This document shows positions 36,780 to 46,894 of a DNA stretch of 64,000 bases, piece by piece; the stretch's first letter is position 1; every line of letters starts with the position of its first letter. Location of the stretch: positions 1,834,338 through 1,898,337 of the forward strand of contig NZ_CP042913.1 of the NCBI RefSeq assembly GCF_008065115.1. The letters run 5' to 3'. The notes under the pieces are model-generated. The model searched no databases and had not been told where the DNA came from. It was given only the letters and a program-made list of their open reading frames with translations. The position numbers and the translations under genes are program-made. Source of the DNA: Bythopirellula goksoeyrii (GTDB lineage: Bacteria; Planctomycetota; Planctomycetia; Pirellulales; Lacipirellulaceae).

Positions 36780-37838
36780 TCAAGCACTTTCTGCCTGTGA
36801 TTTCGCTGTGGACAGGGCTTCGTGCGGTGCAAAATGCAGGTGGTGTTCCTCATGCAGGTCGGTAATTTCGATTGCCTTGCGACCCTTATATTGGCCGGGT
36901 TTAGCATGAAACTTCGACTTTCCCTCGACTGAAACGACCAACGGTTTGGAAACGTCCTGCTCGGTAGCAATAACATCCCCAACCTTGAGGTTGATCAGAT
37001 CGGCAGTGGAGATGTTCGTCTCAGCCAAGTTGACAACCACTTCGACAGCAGCATCTGACAATCGGTCGCTGAGCATCTGAATTGATTCCGCCGTCGGTGG
37101 TTTCTTGCGATAGCTGACCCAATTGTTCGACGAAAGTTTGTGGCTCACACGTTCAATTGAGTTATAGGGAATGCAAAGATTGATCATTCCCCGAGTTTCA
37201 CCAACCGTTAACTCAAAGCTGATCAGCACGACGACTTCATTGGCGGGAATGATCTGAACCAACTGAGGGTTACTTTCCACACGGTCGACCTCAAGATCAA
37301 ACTTAAGGACATTCTCCCAAGTCTGCTGCATCTCACGCAAGAAAAGACCCGTGATGCGTGAAACGAGCCTTAATTCGATTTCTGTCAAAGGCCGCCGCAC
37401 TGGTGCGGTCGACATCGTATTCCCACCCAGCAGTCGATCGATAATCGGAAACAAAATCGAGGGATTCAAGTCGAGAATCAATTGCCCTTCCAGTGGAGGG
37501 GCATTGATGATGTTGAAGCAAGTTGGGTTTTCTAGACTAAAAACGAACTCGCTGTAGGTCAACTGATCGACACTTGTCAGTTTAACTTCAACGATATTGC
37601 GCAGCATTGCCGAAAGAGCGGCACCGAAGTTCCTGCCGAAGCCTTCGTGCATTGTCTGCAAGGCGCGCATTTGCTCCTTGCCGACTCGCTCGGGCCGCTT
37701 GAAGTCGTAGACAGTGACCTTCTCACGAGGCCGAGAAGCCATCGAACCGCCAGCCTGCGGGTCTTGGAGATCCGGTTCGCTCTCCAGAGAAGTGAGCAAG
37801 TTCTCCACTTCTGCCTGGCTCAGTACATCGCCTGCCAT
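36780..37838 (-). CDS. fliM: Flagellar motor switch protein FliM
   Basis: C-ring switch protein, 352 residues. AGGAG precedes ATG 37838. The N-terminal CheY-P-binding peptide is DVLSQAEVENLLTSLE; the middle CheC-like domain runs VYDFKRPERVGKEQMRALQTMHEGFGRNF through SIERVSHKL; a C-terminal SpoA domain follows (TADLINLKVGDVIATEQ). It has about 20 more C-terminal residues than E. coli FliM (EEHHLHFAPHEA). None of its direct neighbours are flagellar, which is usual for the dispersed planctomycete flagellar genes; a probable flgI end lies at the right edge. Confidence 0.95.
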   Translation of the reverse strand: MAGDVLSQAEVENLLTSLESEPDLQDPQAGGSMASRPREKVTVYDFKRPERVGKEQMRALQTMHEGFGRNFGAALSAMLRNIVEVKLTSVDQLTYSEFVFSLENPTCFNIINAPPLEGQLILDLNPSILFPIIDRLLGGNTMSTAPVRRPLTEIELRLVSRITGLFLREMQQTWENVLKFDLEVDRVESNPQLVQIIPANEVVVLISFELTVGETRGMINLCIPYNSIERVSHKLSSNNWVSYRKKPPTAESIQMLSDRLSDAAVEVVVNLAETNISTADLINLKVGDVIATEQDVSKPLVVSVEGKSKFHAKPGQYKGRKAIEITDLHEEHHLHFAPHEALSTAKSQAESA

Positions 37839-37921
37839 TTCGCACTCCTTTGCATTATCATAAAGTGAGTAAGTGTAGCATTTCTTACCTACTCACCTAC
37901 TCCACCTACTCACTCCCCAAC

Positions 37922-39208
37922 CTACTTCCTCGTCTGCCCACTCCCGTGAACCACATACTTGTAACTGGTCAATTCCTCGATACCGCACGGGCCACGGGCA
38001 TGGAATTTATCGGTACTAATACCGATTTCCGCTCCAAGGCCAAACTCGCCACCATCGTTGAATCGGGTACTGGCATTAACCACCACGGCCGAGCTATCGA
38101 CTTGGGCCGTAAACGTTTGGGCGGAGGTCAGATTGTCGGTAACGATCGCATCAGTGTGTCCCGATCCATAGCGATTGATGTGTTCAATCGCTTCAGCCAA
38201 CGATCCGACGACGCATGCGGAGATCGTTGGACCTAGGAATTCCGTGGCATAGTCCTCTTCGGTCGCAGTTATGGCGGCGGGAACAAGCTCGCAAGTCCGT
38301 TCGTCCCCGCGAATTTCCACGCCTTTTTCTTCCAGTGCTTTTGCCGCTCGAGGTAGAAATTCACTGGCAATATCTGCATGCACTAGCAACGATTCGGCTG
38401 CGTTGCAAACTCCCATTCGCTGGCATTTGGAGTTCACCAAAATGTCGGTCGCCATATTCATATCGGCTGCGGTGTCCACGTAGACATGGCAATTGCCCGT
38501 GAAATGCTTGATTACAGGCATTTGTGCCTCAGCTGCCACGCGTCGAATGAGCCCTTCCCCGCCACGGGGAATTGCCACGTCTATAGACTCCGGCAGGCGC
38601 AAGAAATGCCCAACCGCCTCTCGATCCGTAGTATCGACCAACTGTACTGCGTCGGCAGGGACACCTGTCTCGGTCGCTGCAGAGCGGATGATCTCGACAA
38701 TCGCCTGGCTCGAATGCATTGCTTCCTTGCCCCCTCGGAGAATGACAGCATTGCCAGCTTTAACGCAAATCGCCGCAGCATCCGCCGTCACATTGGGACG
38801 TGATTCATACACAAAAAACACGACTCCCAACGGAACGCAAATCTTGTTGATCACCAACCCGTTGGGCCTCACCGTCGAGTCGATTACCTCGCCAATTGGG
38901 TCACCCAACTGGGCAACCTGCTCCAGAGCCACGGCAATGGCATCAACCCGCTCGGTTGTGAGCCGCAGGCGATCGATCGCAGCATCGGTCAAGCCGTATC
39001 CAGGGGCTGCCTCCAGATCCTGCTCATTGGCCTGGAGTATCGTATCGCATTGCGCCCGTAGAGATTCAGCCGCTTGCCGCAACCAGGCGATCTTGGTTTC
39101 TCCTCGAAGCTGCGCGAGTTCAACCGATGCCGCCTTGGCCTGTTGGGCTACACGCCGGCAGTATTCGCTCAATTGAGTCGCTTCGGAAGATTTATCAAGA
39201 GTTTTCAT
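37922..39208 (-). CDS. proA: Gamma-glutamyl phosphate reductase
   Basis: ProA, about 428 residues from ATG 39208, reduces gamma-glutamyl phosphate to glutamate semialdehyde in proline synthesis. The aldehyde-dehydrogenase-like catalytic Cys is in [15 protein letters not shown]. Other blocks: [33 protein letters not shown], and the end [21 protein letters not shown]. The frame extends to 39274 with two further ATGs (39235 and 39274), so the exact start is uncertain. No proB is adjacent. Confidence 0.95.
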   Translation of the reverse strand: MKTLDKSSEATQLSEYCRRVAQQAKAASVELAQLRGETKIAWLRQAAESLRAQCDTILQANEQDLEAAPGYGLTDAAIDRLRLTTERVDAIAVALEQVAQLGDPIGEVIDSTVRPNGLVINKICVPLGVVFFVYESRPNVTADAAAICVKAGNAVILRGGKEAMHSSQAIVEIIRSAATETGVPADAVQLVDTTDREAVGHFLRLPESIDVAIPRGGEGLIRRVAAEAQMPVIKHFTGNCHVYVDTAADMNMATDILVNSKCQRMGVCNAAESLLVHADIASEFLPRAAKALEEKGVEIRGDERTCELVPAAITATEEDYATEFLGPTISACVVGSLAEAIEHINRYGSGHTDAIVTDNLTSAQTFTAQVDSSAVVVNASTRFNDGGEFGLGAEIGISTDKFHARGPCGIEELTSYKYVVHGSGQTRK

Positions 39209-39302
39209 TGGGGTGAAAAAGGCGTCTGACACCATTTTGTTAGAGAATACGTCAATTACTTCAGTATCCTCCAAGCCCCCGGAAGGGTCAACGCCGAAGA
39301 TA

Positions 39303-39351
39303 GTCGTCTTTCGCTTCGCGAAAGTAGCGATTTGGCGGAGCGAAAGGCGAC
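39303..39351. repeat. 17-bp inverted repeat between proA and folP
   Basis: GTCGTCTTTCGCTTCGC (39303-39319) pairs with GCGGAGCGAAAGGCGAC (39335-39351); both departures from perfect pairing are G.T pairs. It starts 3 bases beyond the folP stop on the minus strand and has no T-run, so it may be a repeat, processing site or attenuator. Confidence 0.55.
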
Positions 39352-39353
39352 GA

Positions 39354-40259
39354 TCACGTTAGCTGGAGCCACGAGCCGTCGATGCCCCCCGTCGCCTCGA
39401 ATGCTAGCAATGCCTCGCGGACAGGCCGCACGTCATGTACTCGCAGCACTTGGACTCCCTGCCGGGCCAGGGCCAAGGAAGCACCGACGGTAGCCGCCGT
39501 GCGATCCAGAGATTTGTCCCCCAACACCTTGGCTAGAAATCCCTTGCGAGAATGCCCCACCAAGATCGGACAGCCAAGGTCATGGAATCGCCAGCAGTTG
39601 GCCATCAGAGTCAAGTTATGTTGATGCGATTTTCCGAAACCGATTCCTGGATCCAGGCAGACACGTTCTAGAGCAATTCCACACGCGGTCAAAGCATCAC
39701 GCCGCATCGCCAGGTAATCGTGAATCTCTGAGACGACATCACCATACTGCGGATCATCCTGCATAGTCTGCGGTGTCCCCTGCATATGCATGGCACACAC
39801 CCCAGCGTTTGCTTCCGCAGCGAGAAGTAACATGCGCGGATCACCTTCGAGCCCGGTCACATCGTTGATGATCTCCGCGCCGGCCGCCAGGGCAGCGCTT
39901 GCCACGGAAGATTTGCTCGTGTCAATCGAAATCGGTACATCGACAGCTGTGGCCAACCTTTCGATGACGGGCAATACGCGTCGAAGTTCTTCCTGCTCAT
40001 CGACAGCTTCCGAGTAAGGCCGCGTACTCTCGCCACCAATGTCTAAAATGTCAGCGCCGTCTGACACGAGTTGCAAGCCATGTTCGATGGCCTTCTCGTG
40101 GGCAAGAAACTCCCCACCGTCAGAAAAGCTATCAGGCGTCACATTCACAATTCCCATCAAAAGGGGGCGCTGCCGGAATGACAAGGTTCGCCTGCGCAGC
40201 ACCCATCGCTCGGTACGGCAAGGGTAGATGTCAGAAAGTCGTTGGTCGGGACGGCTCAT
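39354..40259 (-). CDS. folP: Dihydropteroate synthase
   Basis: DHPS, about 301 residues from ATG 40259 (the frame opens at 40283), condenses pABA with hydroxymethyl-dihydropterin diphosphate in folate synthesis. TIM-barrel signatures: [54 protein letters not shown], and [12 protein letters not shown] at the end. Its N-terminal 30 residues before RPLLMG are longer than in E. coli. It points into proA, with a hairpin between. Confidence 0.95.
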   Translation of the reverse strand: MSRPDQRLSDIYPCRTERWVLRRRTLSFRQRPLLMGIVNVTPDSFSDGGEFLAHEKAIEHGLQLVSDGADILDIGGESTRPYSEAVDEQEELRRVLPVIERLATAVDVPISIDTSKSSVASAALAAGAEIINDVTGLEGDPRMLLLAAEANAGVCAMHMQGTPQTMQDDPQYGDVVSEIHDYLAMRRDALTACGIALERVCLDPGIGFGKSHQHNLTLMANCWRFHDLGCPILVGHSRKGFLAKVLGDKSLDRTAATVGASLALARQGVQVLRVHDVRPVREALLAFEATGGIDGSWLQLT

Positions 40260-40387
40260 GATAAGAGAAAGCATACACCGCAAATGCCCGGGCTCAAACC
40301 GATGGCCTGCACTTAGCGCCTATCCCAGAACCTCGCCGAAGAAACGGACACTCCTGTCCGTCGAGAGGTTCTGCAATAGGCTCTTAG

Positions 40388-40409
40388 CCGGAGGGCCACG
40401 GCCCTCCGG
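40388..40409. repeat. Short GC hairpin of the AGCC family
   Basis: CCGGAGGGCC-AC-GGCCCTCCGG, a perfect 10-bp palindrome preceded by TTAG. Same style as 35638-35658. Confidence 0.65.
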
Positions 40410-40489
40410 GTTCCCTCGGCCCTTACCCCTCACCTCCTCCATCTCACCATACCAGGAGAATTGCAAAGTCGAAAACTGCAAAAGGCTAT

Positions 40490-40557
40490 ATAGCCACAGA
40501 GCACACCAAGAACACAGAGAATAACTCAATTCTCATTTCTCCGAGCTCTGTGGCTAT
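40490..40557. repeat. MITE-like element with 13-bp terminal inverted repeats
   Basis: ATAGCCACAGAGC (40490-40502) and GCTCTGTGGCTAT (40545-40557) are perfect inverted repeats around 42 bases containing further CACAGAG-like units (AACACAGAGAATA). It contains no coding sequence. CCACAGAG/CTCTGTGG-ended intergenic repeats of this look are familiar from several bacterial genomes. Confidence 0.6.
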
Positions 40558-40716
40558 TGGATCGTTGGCCAACTGTGCGAGGTTGCACCGCTCGCGGCGG
40601 CGAAGAGTTCCGGCTAGCTGCGAGAGGTGTCCTCGCCGGAGCTAGACCGCTGCGTATTAGCCGACTGGCCAATCTGCTGGTGTTGGTCCAACTTCAGCTA
40701 GTTAGCGCGGAGGCCA

Positions 40717-40781
40717 ATTGCGGTCGGTTTGTCGACCTCGGCGCGTAACGACGCGCGAGTCTGCGACCGAGAAACCGCAAT
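40717..40781. repeat. Imperfect 65-nt hairpin
   Basis: ATTGCGGT (40717-40724) pairs with ACCGCAAT (40774-40781); further in, GTCGACCTCGGCGCGT pairs loosely with ACGCGCGAGTCTGCGAC, and the tip is a perfect GCGCGT-AACG-ACGCGC (40741-40756). Confidence 0.5.
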
Positions 40782-41034
40782 CGTGAGTGAACAGTCTGAG
40801 TACGCCAATGGGATTCAACAGTTCGATCTCGCTGTTTGTAGAATGCGCAGGGCGATTCTATCTGTCGCGGTTAGCGGCAATTTGGAAAATTCACAGGTCG
40901 CTTAAATCGATGCGGATTCCGACCGCGATGGAGGGAACACTTCTGCCTCGCAAGAACCTCTCCTTCATGATCCTCGCGGACGCCTTTTACAAACGCATCC
41001 CAACCACCAAAACGGCGAGAAGCCCAAGTCAAGA

Positions 41035-42504
41035 TTACTTCACCAACTCCACGTCTGCCAACTTGAAGGTCTTGTTGTAAAAAGCCTCTTCGGGTCCGTA
41101 GAAACGGAACATCGCATAGGGTGCCTTGCCGGATGTCGGAATCCAGTTCGTCTCGAGTCCCTCGGGGCCGAAGTAGAGCGTCACGCTGCCGTCGGCGTTT
41201 TTTGTCATCTTGTCGGTGTCGCGCGAAGAAAGGCCCGGCAGCATCTGCGGCGAATAGATGAATGCCCAGGTGTCGCGGTCATAGATGGTCAGTGACCAGA
41301 ATTGTTTGACCGGCACATCCTTGGGCACCGTGAGCGAATATGTCTTACCGGCCTCGAACAGGTTTCCGTCCGCGTCACGCATCGTGGCGATGTACATTGT
41401 CGCCGGTTTCTCCGCGACTTTTGCCGGGAAATAGATGGCCGAGAACCAGGGACGGACCGCGCGCATGTCGTAGTCGACCAAATCTGCGGTCTCCCATTTG
41501 AAACTCTTGTTCGCGTCGCAGAAAAAGATATCTCGCCACTTGCGGTCCGCCCACCACGCTTCTCCTGGCAGTTCCTCTGCAAAGGTTTCCTGCATGTAAT
41601 GATAAGCGTCTACAACCGCCTTTCGATAAATCGCCTTGGTTTTTTCATCGGGGGCGTAGGGCTTGTCCTTCTCGATGCCGATGGTCTTGAGCATCCCCAT
41701 CATGACCATGTCGCGCCGTGTCGATGGCTCGACGCTGATCACATTATGAATATCCTCGAACCAGCGTTCGTCATACCGTGCCAGCGTCGGCCACTGCATG
41801 TTCAGTGGATCGATGAACTTTGTCGGCGCCGGGTTCGGAAGCTCGGACAGGTAGTACATTTTCATTTGTTTGCCCAACGCCTCAGCGTCCACCGGGCTCC
41901 CGGCGGGCGTTGGAATCGACCGGATGGCCATATCAGGGCGGAAACTGACGCTCTTCACTTCGATGTAACCCGCTGGCACCTTGTCCGTGTAGCCCGGAGG
42001 CGTGAGCAAGAGCTTGGCGCCCTTGCCTTTGTCGACGCCAATCGGCCCGATATCGACGAAGGTTTGGTACCAGTGATCGGCGATCTGCCCGAACATAATC
42101 GCCTTGTCATTGGCCGCGGGTATCTCAAGCACGACCGGCCCTTTCCGCAGGTCAGTCATCGCAAGCACATAGGGCGAAACATTGTTCGGGGTGAGGGCCT
42201 CGAACTTCGGCGTCGCCCCGGCGGACCACGCCAGGACGACGTTGTCGCCGCCACCGATTGCCAGTGTTCCGCGGCGCAGGCCCAGCTTGTTCACCATGGG
42301 CACGGACCACAGAACCGCCTCAAAGGCCCGCTGGTACAGCACCTGATCCTGGAAGGTTGCGAAGTTGGTGAATGAAGGCTTGGCACCCACCGGCGGTTTG
42401 CCTCCAATCGGATCGGTGGGCCGCTCTTGCGCACAACATGTCGTTGCGACAACAATCGCCATCATGAGTGTCAATGCGTCTATGCAGGCGTGTCTTGATT
42501 TCAT
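41035..42504 (-). CDS. Secreted DUF1254/DUF1214 protein (copy A)
   Basis: A 489-residue exported protein of the DUF1254-DUF1214 family (COG5361 type), function unknown. Signal peptide ends TTCCAQ. Family landmarks: VGAKPSFTNF and the N-terminal beta-sandwich, VDKGKGAKLLLTPPGY, and the DUF1214 motif FWSLTIYDRDTWAFI followed by NADGSVTLYFGPEGLETNWIPT. AAGAG precedes ATG 42504. It is the last gene of the TetR-led cluster, with a 218-base gap before it that could hold its own promoter. It is more diverged from copies B and C than those are from each other. Confidence 0.85.
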   Translation of the reverse strand: MKSRHACIDALTLMMAIVVATTCCAQERPTDPIGGKPPVGAKPSFTNFATFQDQVLYQRAFEAVLWSVPMVNKLGLRRGTLAIGGGDNVVLAWSAGATPKFEALTPNNVSPYVLAMTDLRKGPVVLEIPAANDKAIMFGQIADHWYQTFVDIGPIGVDKGKGAKLLLTPPGYTDKVPAGYIEVKSVSFRPDMAIRSIPTPAGSPVDAEALGKQMKMYYLSELPNPAPTKFIDPLNMQWPTLARYDERWFEDIHNVISVEPSTRRDMVMMGMLKTIGIEKDKPYAPDEKTKAIYRKAVVDAYHYMQETFAEELPGEAWWADRKWRDIFFCDANKSFKWETADLVDYDMRAVRPWFSAIYFPAKVAEKPATMYIATMRDADGNLFEAGKTYSLTVPKDVPVKQFWSLTIYDRDTWAFIYSPQMLPGLSSRDTDKMTKNADGSVTLYFGPEGLETNWIPTSGKAPYAMFRFYGPEEAFYNKTFKLADVELVK

Positions 42505-42722
42505 GTTGTCTACTCTTGCTAATTGCAGAATCTTTGTCTGCTGGTTGTGAAACTTGAATACTTGGTTAGATGCGGATTGAGGAAGCCAGTAATCTTCTTT
42601 AGTGACACTTCAGTTTTGCGCGAGAGTAGACCTGAAGTCAGCGCCGTTCCAGTCGCCGACCGAAATCGCAATATACGGGGCTGAGCTGCAGAGGAATTTT
42701 GTCTCATGGTGACTTAGGGTCG

Positions 42723-45191
42723 TCAAAACAGGAAGGAAGATACCAGCACGATCACCAACAGAATTGGATAGACAATCCGCGACCACCAGTCGATCTTTTC
42801 AGCTCGTTGCCCATTTTCGCGTCGAATCAAGACCGTATTGAAGACGGTTTGGATCAAGCCTGCAAATACCGTCAGCGTCGAGAGCAAAATGAACCGGTCT
42901 ATGCGTGTGACGTAAGAGACTCGCGGCAAGAGAACCGTGATTGCAAACAAGTAGGCGACAAGGGTCAGAAACGCTGAAGTTGAAATGCCGATATTCGTTC
43001 CGATTTGTTCGGGGTCAATCCACCGAGGCAACCAAGACATCATGACAATCAGGCACAAGGGAATGATAACCTTGAGGATGTAGTAGGTCGCCTGACGATG
43101 GACGCGGATGTTCATTTGATACCCTGCCACTCCGACCTGGCCTTCGGTAGGGTAATAGGGAGTCGGTAGGGCTTCCCAAGACTCGACATCAAAGTCCGGT
43201 AATGAGAACTTTTTCGCTATGCTGGATGATCTACCAATCTCATTGACAAGCGGAACTATTTTGACGTGTTCTTCCGAAAGGCCTGCCGCGACAAGCTGGA
43301 TCGACAACGTCTGTTGATCGAACGGAAAATCGCGAAGCATCAGCGGTTGTGAAAACCGTCCCCAAACCTTTTGTCGAGAAATCACGGTGCCGTCCGGTCG
43401 AATTTCAACGGAATCAGGGAATGATCGCCATTGCATTTGCTGCCCAATGATCGTTAGTCGCGGAGACCAGACCTCGGCGATGTTACGGTTCATTGGGCCC
43501 GGTCCTTTGTGACGCAACAAGGGGTTCTTCCATCGCGCTTCGTAATACACGCTGGCGGCAAAACTTTGATCTGCCGAATTAACTTCGTCGACATCGATGA
43601 CATAGATCGCCACCTGAACCTCTGTTGGTTCGCCCCACACTGTCGGGCGTTCCATCTCGGGTTTTAGCTCATCGATCAGCACCGACGGCTTGACTTCTTC
43701 GGCCGCCTCGGCGCCGGCAGGCTTTTGAACAGTCGCCGTCGGCGCCGAATCTGCTTCCCACACCAAGGGTGGCGTCCACGTGCCGTCGTAGGCTTCCGGT
43801 TTCGGCCAATACAAACGCATGACCATGTAAAATGGCCCGTTCGGCGCCGGCAGCCAGTTGGCCGCCTGTTCTTCTTCCGGCGACTGACATTGAATGGGAA
43901 TTGTCAGACCGCCGTTCACATCGCGGTCAAGTGAATCAAGCATTGATGAACTGATTCGATATCGGCTGATCGGATTAAGGACGAGTGTGTTGTTCTGGCT
44001 GTCGTAGACCGTGATGGACCAGAACGCGTTGACCGGCGGCAGTTCTTCTGGCCCGATTTTCAATACATAGTTTGCAGAGCTTCCGTCGAGCGGTTTTCCC
44101 CCGGCATCCGAGAGATACAAAGGATAGAGTGCTTCCTCTTTGGAATTGGTGTAACGCCCGAGCTTCGCAGCCACTGCGCGCTTAATGAGATATTCGCTGC
44201 CAAGATATTCGCGTGTGCCGATCACCTCGGCGACCTTTAACTTGGAAGCCGCGGCCGTGATTGCAGCCTCGCCTTCGGCCATGCCCTTGGTGAGCGATTC
44301 CCGCATATCGGGGCTGATCGCGTCAACATCGTACGGCTCACCCGCAGCCACACCAATGCGTGCCAATCGCGCGATGAGTTTCTGTTCCGATTTAGAAGGC
44401 GGACAGAATTGCAAAATGAAATTGAGTGCTGAAAAGAATGCGAGATCCGGGCCAGCATCAGGCGACGGGAGTGGAAATTCGGTTTCGGTCGCGGGAGCCG
44501 GCATTGGCTCACCGGCAAATTCACTCAGAGTCTTTGCAGTGTACTGCTTCTGAATGTCCTTGACGTTCTGAAGATCATCGGGCCCGAGCAACTGCGTGCG
44601 ATAGACGGCTAACGCAAATCCGGTCTCGCATCGGATCACTTTGCTAATGCCCGTTGGAGTCTCGCCTGTCCAGTTTGGCCCGGCGATCAGGTATTGTCCT
44701 GCGCCGTTGCCGGTCACCCTGGAACCGATGTAATCAAAATTGAACTTGAACAGATCCGTCAACTGGATCGAATAGTAGCGAGCCTTCTCATTGGCCGGGA
44801 CACCCAGCACGACAGGCTCACTTCTCAAGTCCATCCACAAGAACGAATAGGGCGTGTCGGCGTTGGGGGTGACGACCTCTTTGTCAGCCGGAGTGAAAAC
44901 GTTGGCCTCGTGTTTGAAGGCATTAAGTGGTGCCTTGAATTCATCGCTATCTCCGTCGATCGCAAAGGCATACATCGTCCGGTAGCTTTCGACGATTGGG
45001 TAACCATAGATGTATGCTTCACGAGCGATCGTTTGGGCTTCGACGGCAGTCAAATCCTGAGCCGAGCATTTGTTTACCCAACACGCGAGGACGACGATGG
45101 CCAAACAAGATAATTGAGCAACTCTCAAACGCCTCGCTTTACGTCGCCATCGATGAACACTACCAGTGCTAGTTCGAGAACAGGCGTTCAT
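42723..45191 (-). CDS. DUF1254/DUF1214 - pentameric ligand-gated ion channel fusion
   Basis: An 822-residue membrane protein joining two families in one unbroken frame. ATG 45191 is chosen for GGTGGAG five bases upstream; the frame itself extends to 45302 and would overlap the preceding gene. Parts: signal peptide ([13 protein letters not shown], cleavage near CSAQ); DUF1254 ([12 protein letters not shown] near 59, [12 protein letters not shown]); DUF1214 ([12 protein letters not shown] near 389); an Ala/Glu/Pro linker (about 490-510); then a Cys-loop-like receptor: extracellular domain from about 515, Pro-loop [14 protein letters not shown] near 620 lacking the Cys pair as in GLIC and ELIC, M1 ([18 protein letters not shown], about 699-718), M2 ([21 protein letters not shown]), the loop [11 protein letters not shown]3, and M4 ending at the C-terminus. 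DUF1254 and the receptor domain would both be periplasmic. Ligand and ion selectivity are unknown. Confidence 0.9.
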   Translation of the reverse strand: MNACSRTSTGSVHRWRRKARRLRVAQLSCLAIVVLACWVNKCSAQDLTAVEAQTIAREAYIYGYPIVESYRTMYAFAIDGDSDEFKAPLNAFKHEANVFTPADKEVVTPNADTPYSFLWMDLRSEPVVLGVPANEKARYYSIQLTDLFKFNFDYIGSRVTGNGAGQYLIAGPNWTGETPTGISKVIRCETGFALAVYRTQLLGPDDLQNVKDIQKQYTAKTLSEFAGEPMPAPATETEFPLPSPDAGPDLAFFSALNFILQFCPPSKSEQKLIARLARIGVAAGEPYDVDAISPDMRESLTKGMAEGEAAITAAASKLKVAEVIGTREYLGSEYLIKRAVAAKLGRYTNSKEEALYPLYLSDAGGKPLDGSSANYVLKIGPEELPPVNAFWSITVYDSQNNTLVLNPISRYRISSSMLDSLDRDVNGGLTIPIQCQSPEEEQAANWLPAPNGPFYMVMRLYWPKPEAYDGTWTPPLVWEADSAPTATVQKPAGAEAAEEVKPSVLIDELKPEMERPTVWGEPTEVQVAIYVIDVDEVNSADQSFAASVYYEARWKNPLLRHKGPGPMNRNIAEVWSPRLTIIGQQMQWRSFPDSVEIRPDGTVISRQKVWGRFSQPLMLRDFPFDQQTLSIQLVAAGLSEEHVKIVPLVNEIGRSSSIAKKFSLPDFDVESWEALPTPYYPTEGQVGVAGYQMNIRVHRQATYYILKVIIPLCLIVMMSWLPRWIDPEQIGTNIGISTSAFLTLVAYLFAITVLLPRVSYVTRIDRFILLSTLTVFAGLIQTVFNTVLIRRENGQRAEKIDWWSRIVYPILLVIVLVSSFLF

Positions 45192-45268
45192 GAATACTCC
45201 ACCTTTAGTACCTGTGACTTCCACCCAAAGCGTTCTTTCTGAACCAGCGATGGAAGCCCCAGTCGCCA

Positions 45269-46807
45269 TTACTCCACCAACTCGATCTCGCCCGGTCGCC
45301 AAGTCTTATCGATCCAGGGTTGCAGAGGGCCGTACATCCGCAAGCCAATCCACCAACTCTTGCCGGGAATCGTCTGCAGCCAGTTGCCTTCCTGTCCCTT
45401 GGGCGGTTTCGGCGCAAAGTAAATATCCCACGACCCGTCGGCGTTTTGCTTCATGCCTTCGGTCTGGCTGCCGAGCGTGGGGAACTGCTGGTTGGTTTGC
45501 AGTTGCGAACGGGTTTGAGTGTCGTACATCGTTACCGCCCAGAAGTCTCTGACCGGAACATTTGGCGGTAGATGCAGCTTGTAGATCTTCGCGCCATCAA
45601 GCACCTTGCCTTCTGAATCGAGCATCGCGAGTCCATAGTCCGAGCCTTTTCCAGCGACTGTCACGGCCATCGCCGGGGAAACGCAGATGTAGCCGAAGTG
45701 AAACAAGGCGCGAGCATCGAGATTGTACGCACCGTTTTTTTCGAACCCTGTATCCTTGTTGGCGTAAGCCATCACCCACGCGCTTTCCTTACCGTAGATA
45801 AAGTTGCCCGGCTCTCGCGGGAAGTAGCTGATCGCACGCGCTGCGGCGTTGCCGATGGCGGCGGCATCGGTCAGGATCGCCTTCATGCGGGTGTCTGGAT
45901 CGAAGGGTTTGCCCTTCTCGATGCCGATAGCGGCCATCATCCCCTTGGCTTCCGCGCCGAGGTAATCATCCGGCTCATCCTGGATCAAGTCGTGCAGCTT
46001 CTCGAAAAAGGTGTAATCATTGGGCAGAATTGTGTTCATCGACTTGCCTGACACTTTGATGAATTCCATCTTCGGAGGTGCATCTTTGCTGCCGAGCGGA
46101 TAGACCTTCAGATTGTCACGAATGTTGGCTGAGGCGGCCGGGATTGCTTTCTCCAGTGGCAGGCTCTTGTCCAGATAGCCGCGCATGAATACCCACACAC
46201 CGTTGGTTTTCGAGGGCACAACGAAATATCCGTCAGGCACATCGCCCTTGTGACCCGGAGGCAGAACCAGAAACTTGCCGCCCTTGCCCTTGTCTGGTCC
46301 GGCCACACCGAGATCGGTCATGTACCGGAAGGCCATGTCGTCCAAGATGCCCAGCATGCCTAGGGGCAAATCGATGACCGTCGGTCCATCCTTCGCCAGG
46401 TCAAGAAAACCGACGGCATACATGGTCGAGGTATTGCCTGTCAGCAGTAGGGACTTCGAATCCATCAGATTGTCCCAGATACAGATCTTGTTGCAGGTGT
46501 CGGCGGCAACCGATGCCTGACCTTCGCGGAGAGTGTGGATCGACAGCATCGGAATCGAGTTGATGAAGACGTTCACAGCCCGCGAGCGGTCGAGATAGTC
46601 ATAGACCTTCACGACCGTTTTCGGCTGCGGCACACCGTCGAAGTATTCGAGCGTGCCGATCGACGTTTCGACCTTGTCCTGAGCCGTGATGGAATGCGGA
46701 ATGTCTGTGGTCATTTTTAATTGTGGCGACTGAGCAAAGCCCGATGTTCCTACCAGCGCTACAGACATCGCGATAACAGCTCGCACGGCGATTAGCCTTT
46801 TTGTCAT
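45269..46807 (-). CDS. Secreted DUF1254/DUF1214 protein (copy B)
   Basis: A 512-residue exported DUF1254-DUF1214 family protein. Signal peptide [20 protein letters not shown] sits eight bases before ATG 46807. Landmarks: [66 protein letters not shown] and the end [10 protein letters not shown]. It resembles copy C along its whole length (same block order, QTRSxLQTxQQFP motif), so the two are probably tandem duplicates. Starts 87 bases after copy C and ends 77 bases before the channel fusion. Confidence 0.87.
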   Translation of the reverse strand: MTKRLIAVRAVIAMSVALVGTSGFAQSPQLKMTTDIPHSITAQDKVETSIGTLEYFDGVPQPKTVVKVYDYLDRSRAVNVFINSIPMLSIHTLREGQASVAADTCNKICIWDNLMDSKSLLLTGNTSTMYAVGFLDLAKDGPTVIDLPLGMLGILDDMAFRYMTDLGVAGPDKGKGGKFLVLPPGHKGDVPDGYFVVPSKTNGVWVFMRGYLDKSLPLEKAIPAASANIRDNLKVYPLGSKDAPPKMEFIKVSGKSMNTILPNDYTFFEKLHDLIQDEPDDYLGAEAKGMMAAIGIEKGKPFDPDTRMKAILTDAAAIGNAAARAISYFPREPGNFIYGKESAWVMAYANKDTGFEKNGAYNLDARALFHFGYICVSPAMAVTVAGKGSDYGLAMLDSEGKVLDGAKIYKLHLPPNVPVRDFWAVTMYDTQTRSQLQTNQQFPTLGSQTEGMKQNADGSWDIYFAPKPPKGQEGNWLQTIPGKSWWIGLRMYGPLQPWIDKTWRPGEIELVE

Positions 46808-46894
46808 TACCGATGCTCCTACGTAAGTGGTTGTGCGTTTTCGTTACAGTTTCATACCTTTTGTAAGTAGCCGGGGCGGAAACGCCCGGCAACG

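Larger units (their letters stand above)
40260..41034. other. Long non-coding gap rich in palindromes
   Basis: No gene is supported in about 770 bases. It contains, in order, a 10-bp perfect hairpin (40388-40409), a repeat TTGCAAAGTCGAA (40461-40473), a 68-nt element with 13-bp inverted ends (40490-40557) and a highly structured GC-rich stretch (about 40560-40790). The last 240 bases, up to the DUF1254 gene, show only a short unsupported open frame. This marks the edge of the accessory island. Confidence 0.5.

Noticed and set aside
40284-41034. Search for tRNA genes or an integrase at the edge of the DUF1254/channel island.
   Set aside because: No cloverleaf, CCA end or integrase frame was found, so transfer of the island is not supported by an attachment site.
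41302-42375. 357-codon plus-strand frame inside the copy A DUF1254 gene.
   Set aside because: Antisense shadow; the minus strand has a signal peptide and clear DUF1254/DUF1214 motifs.
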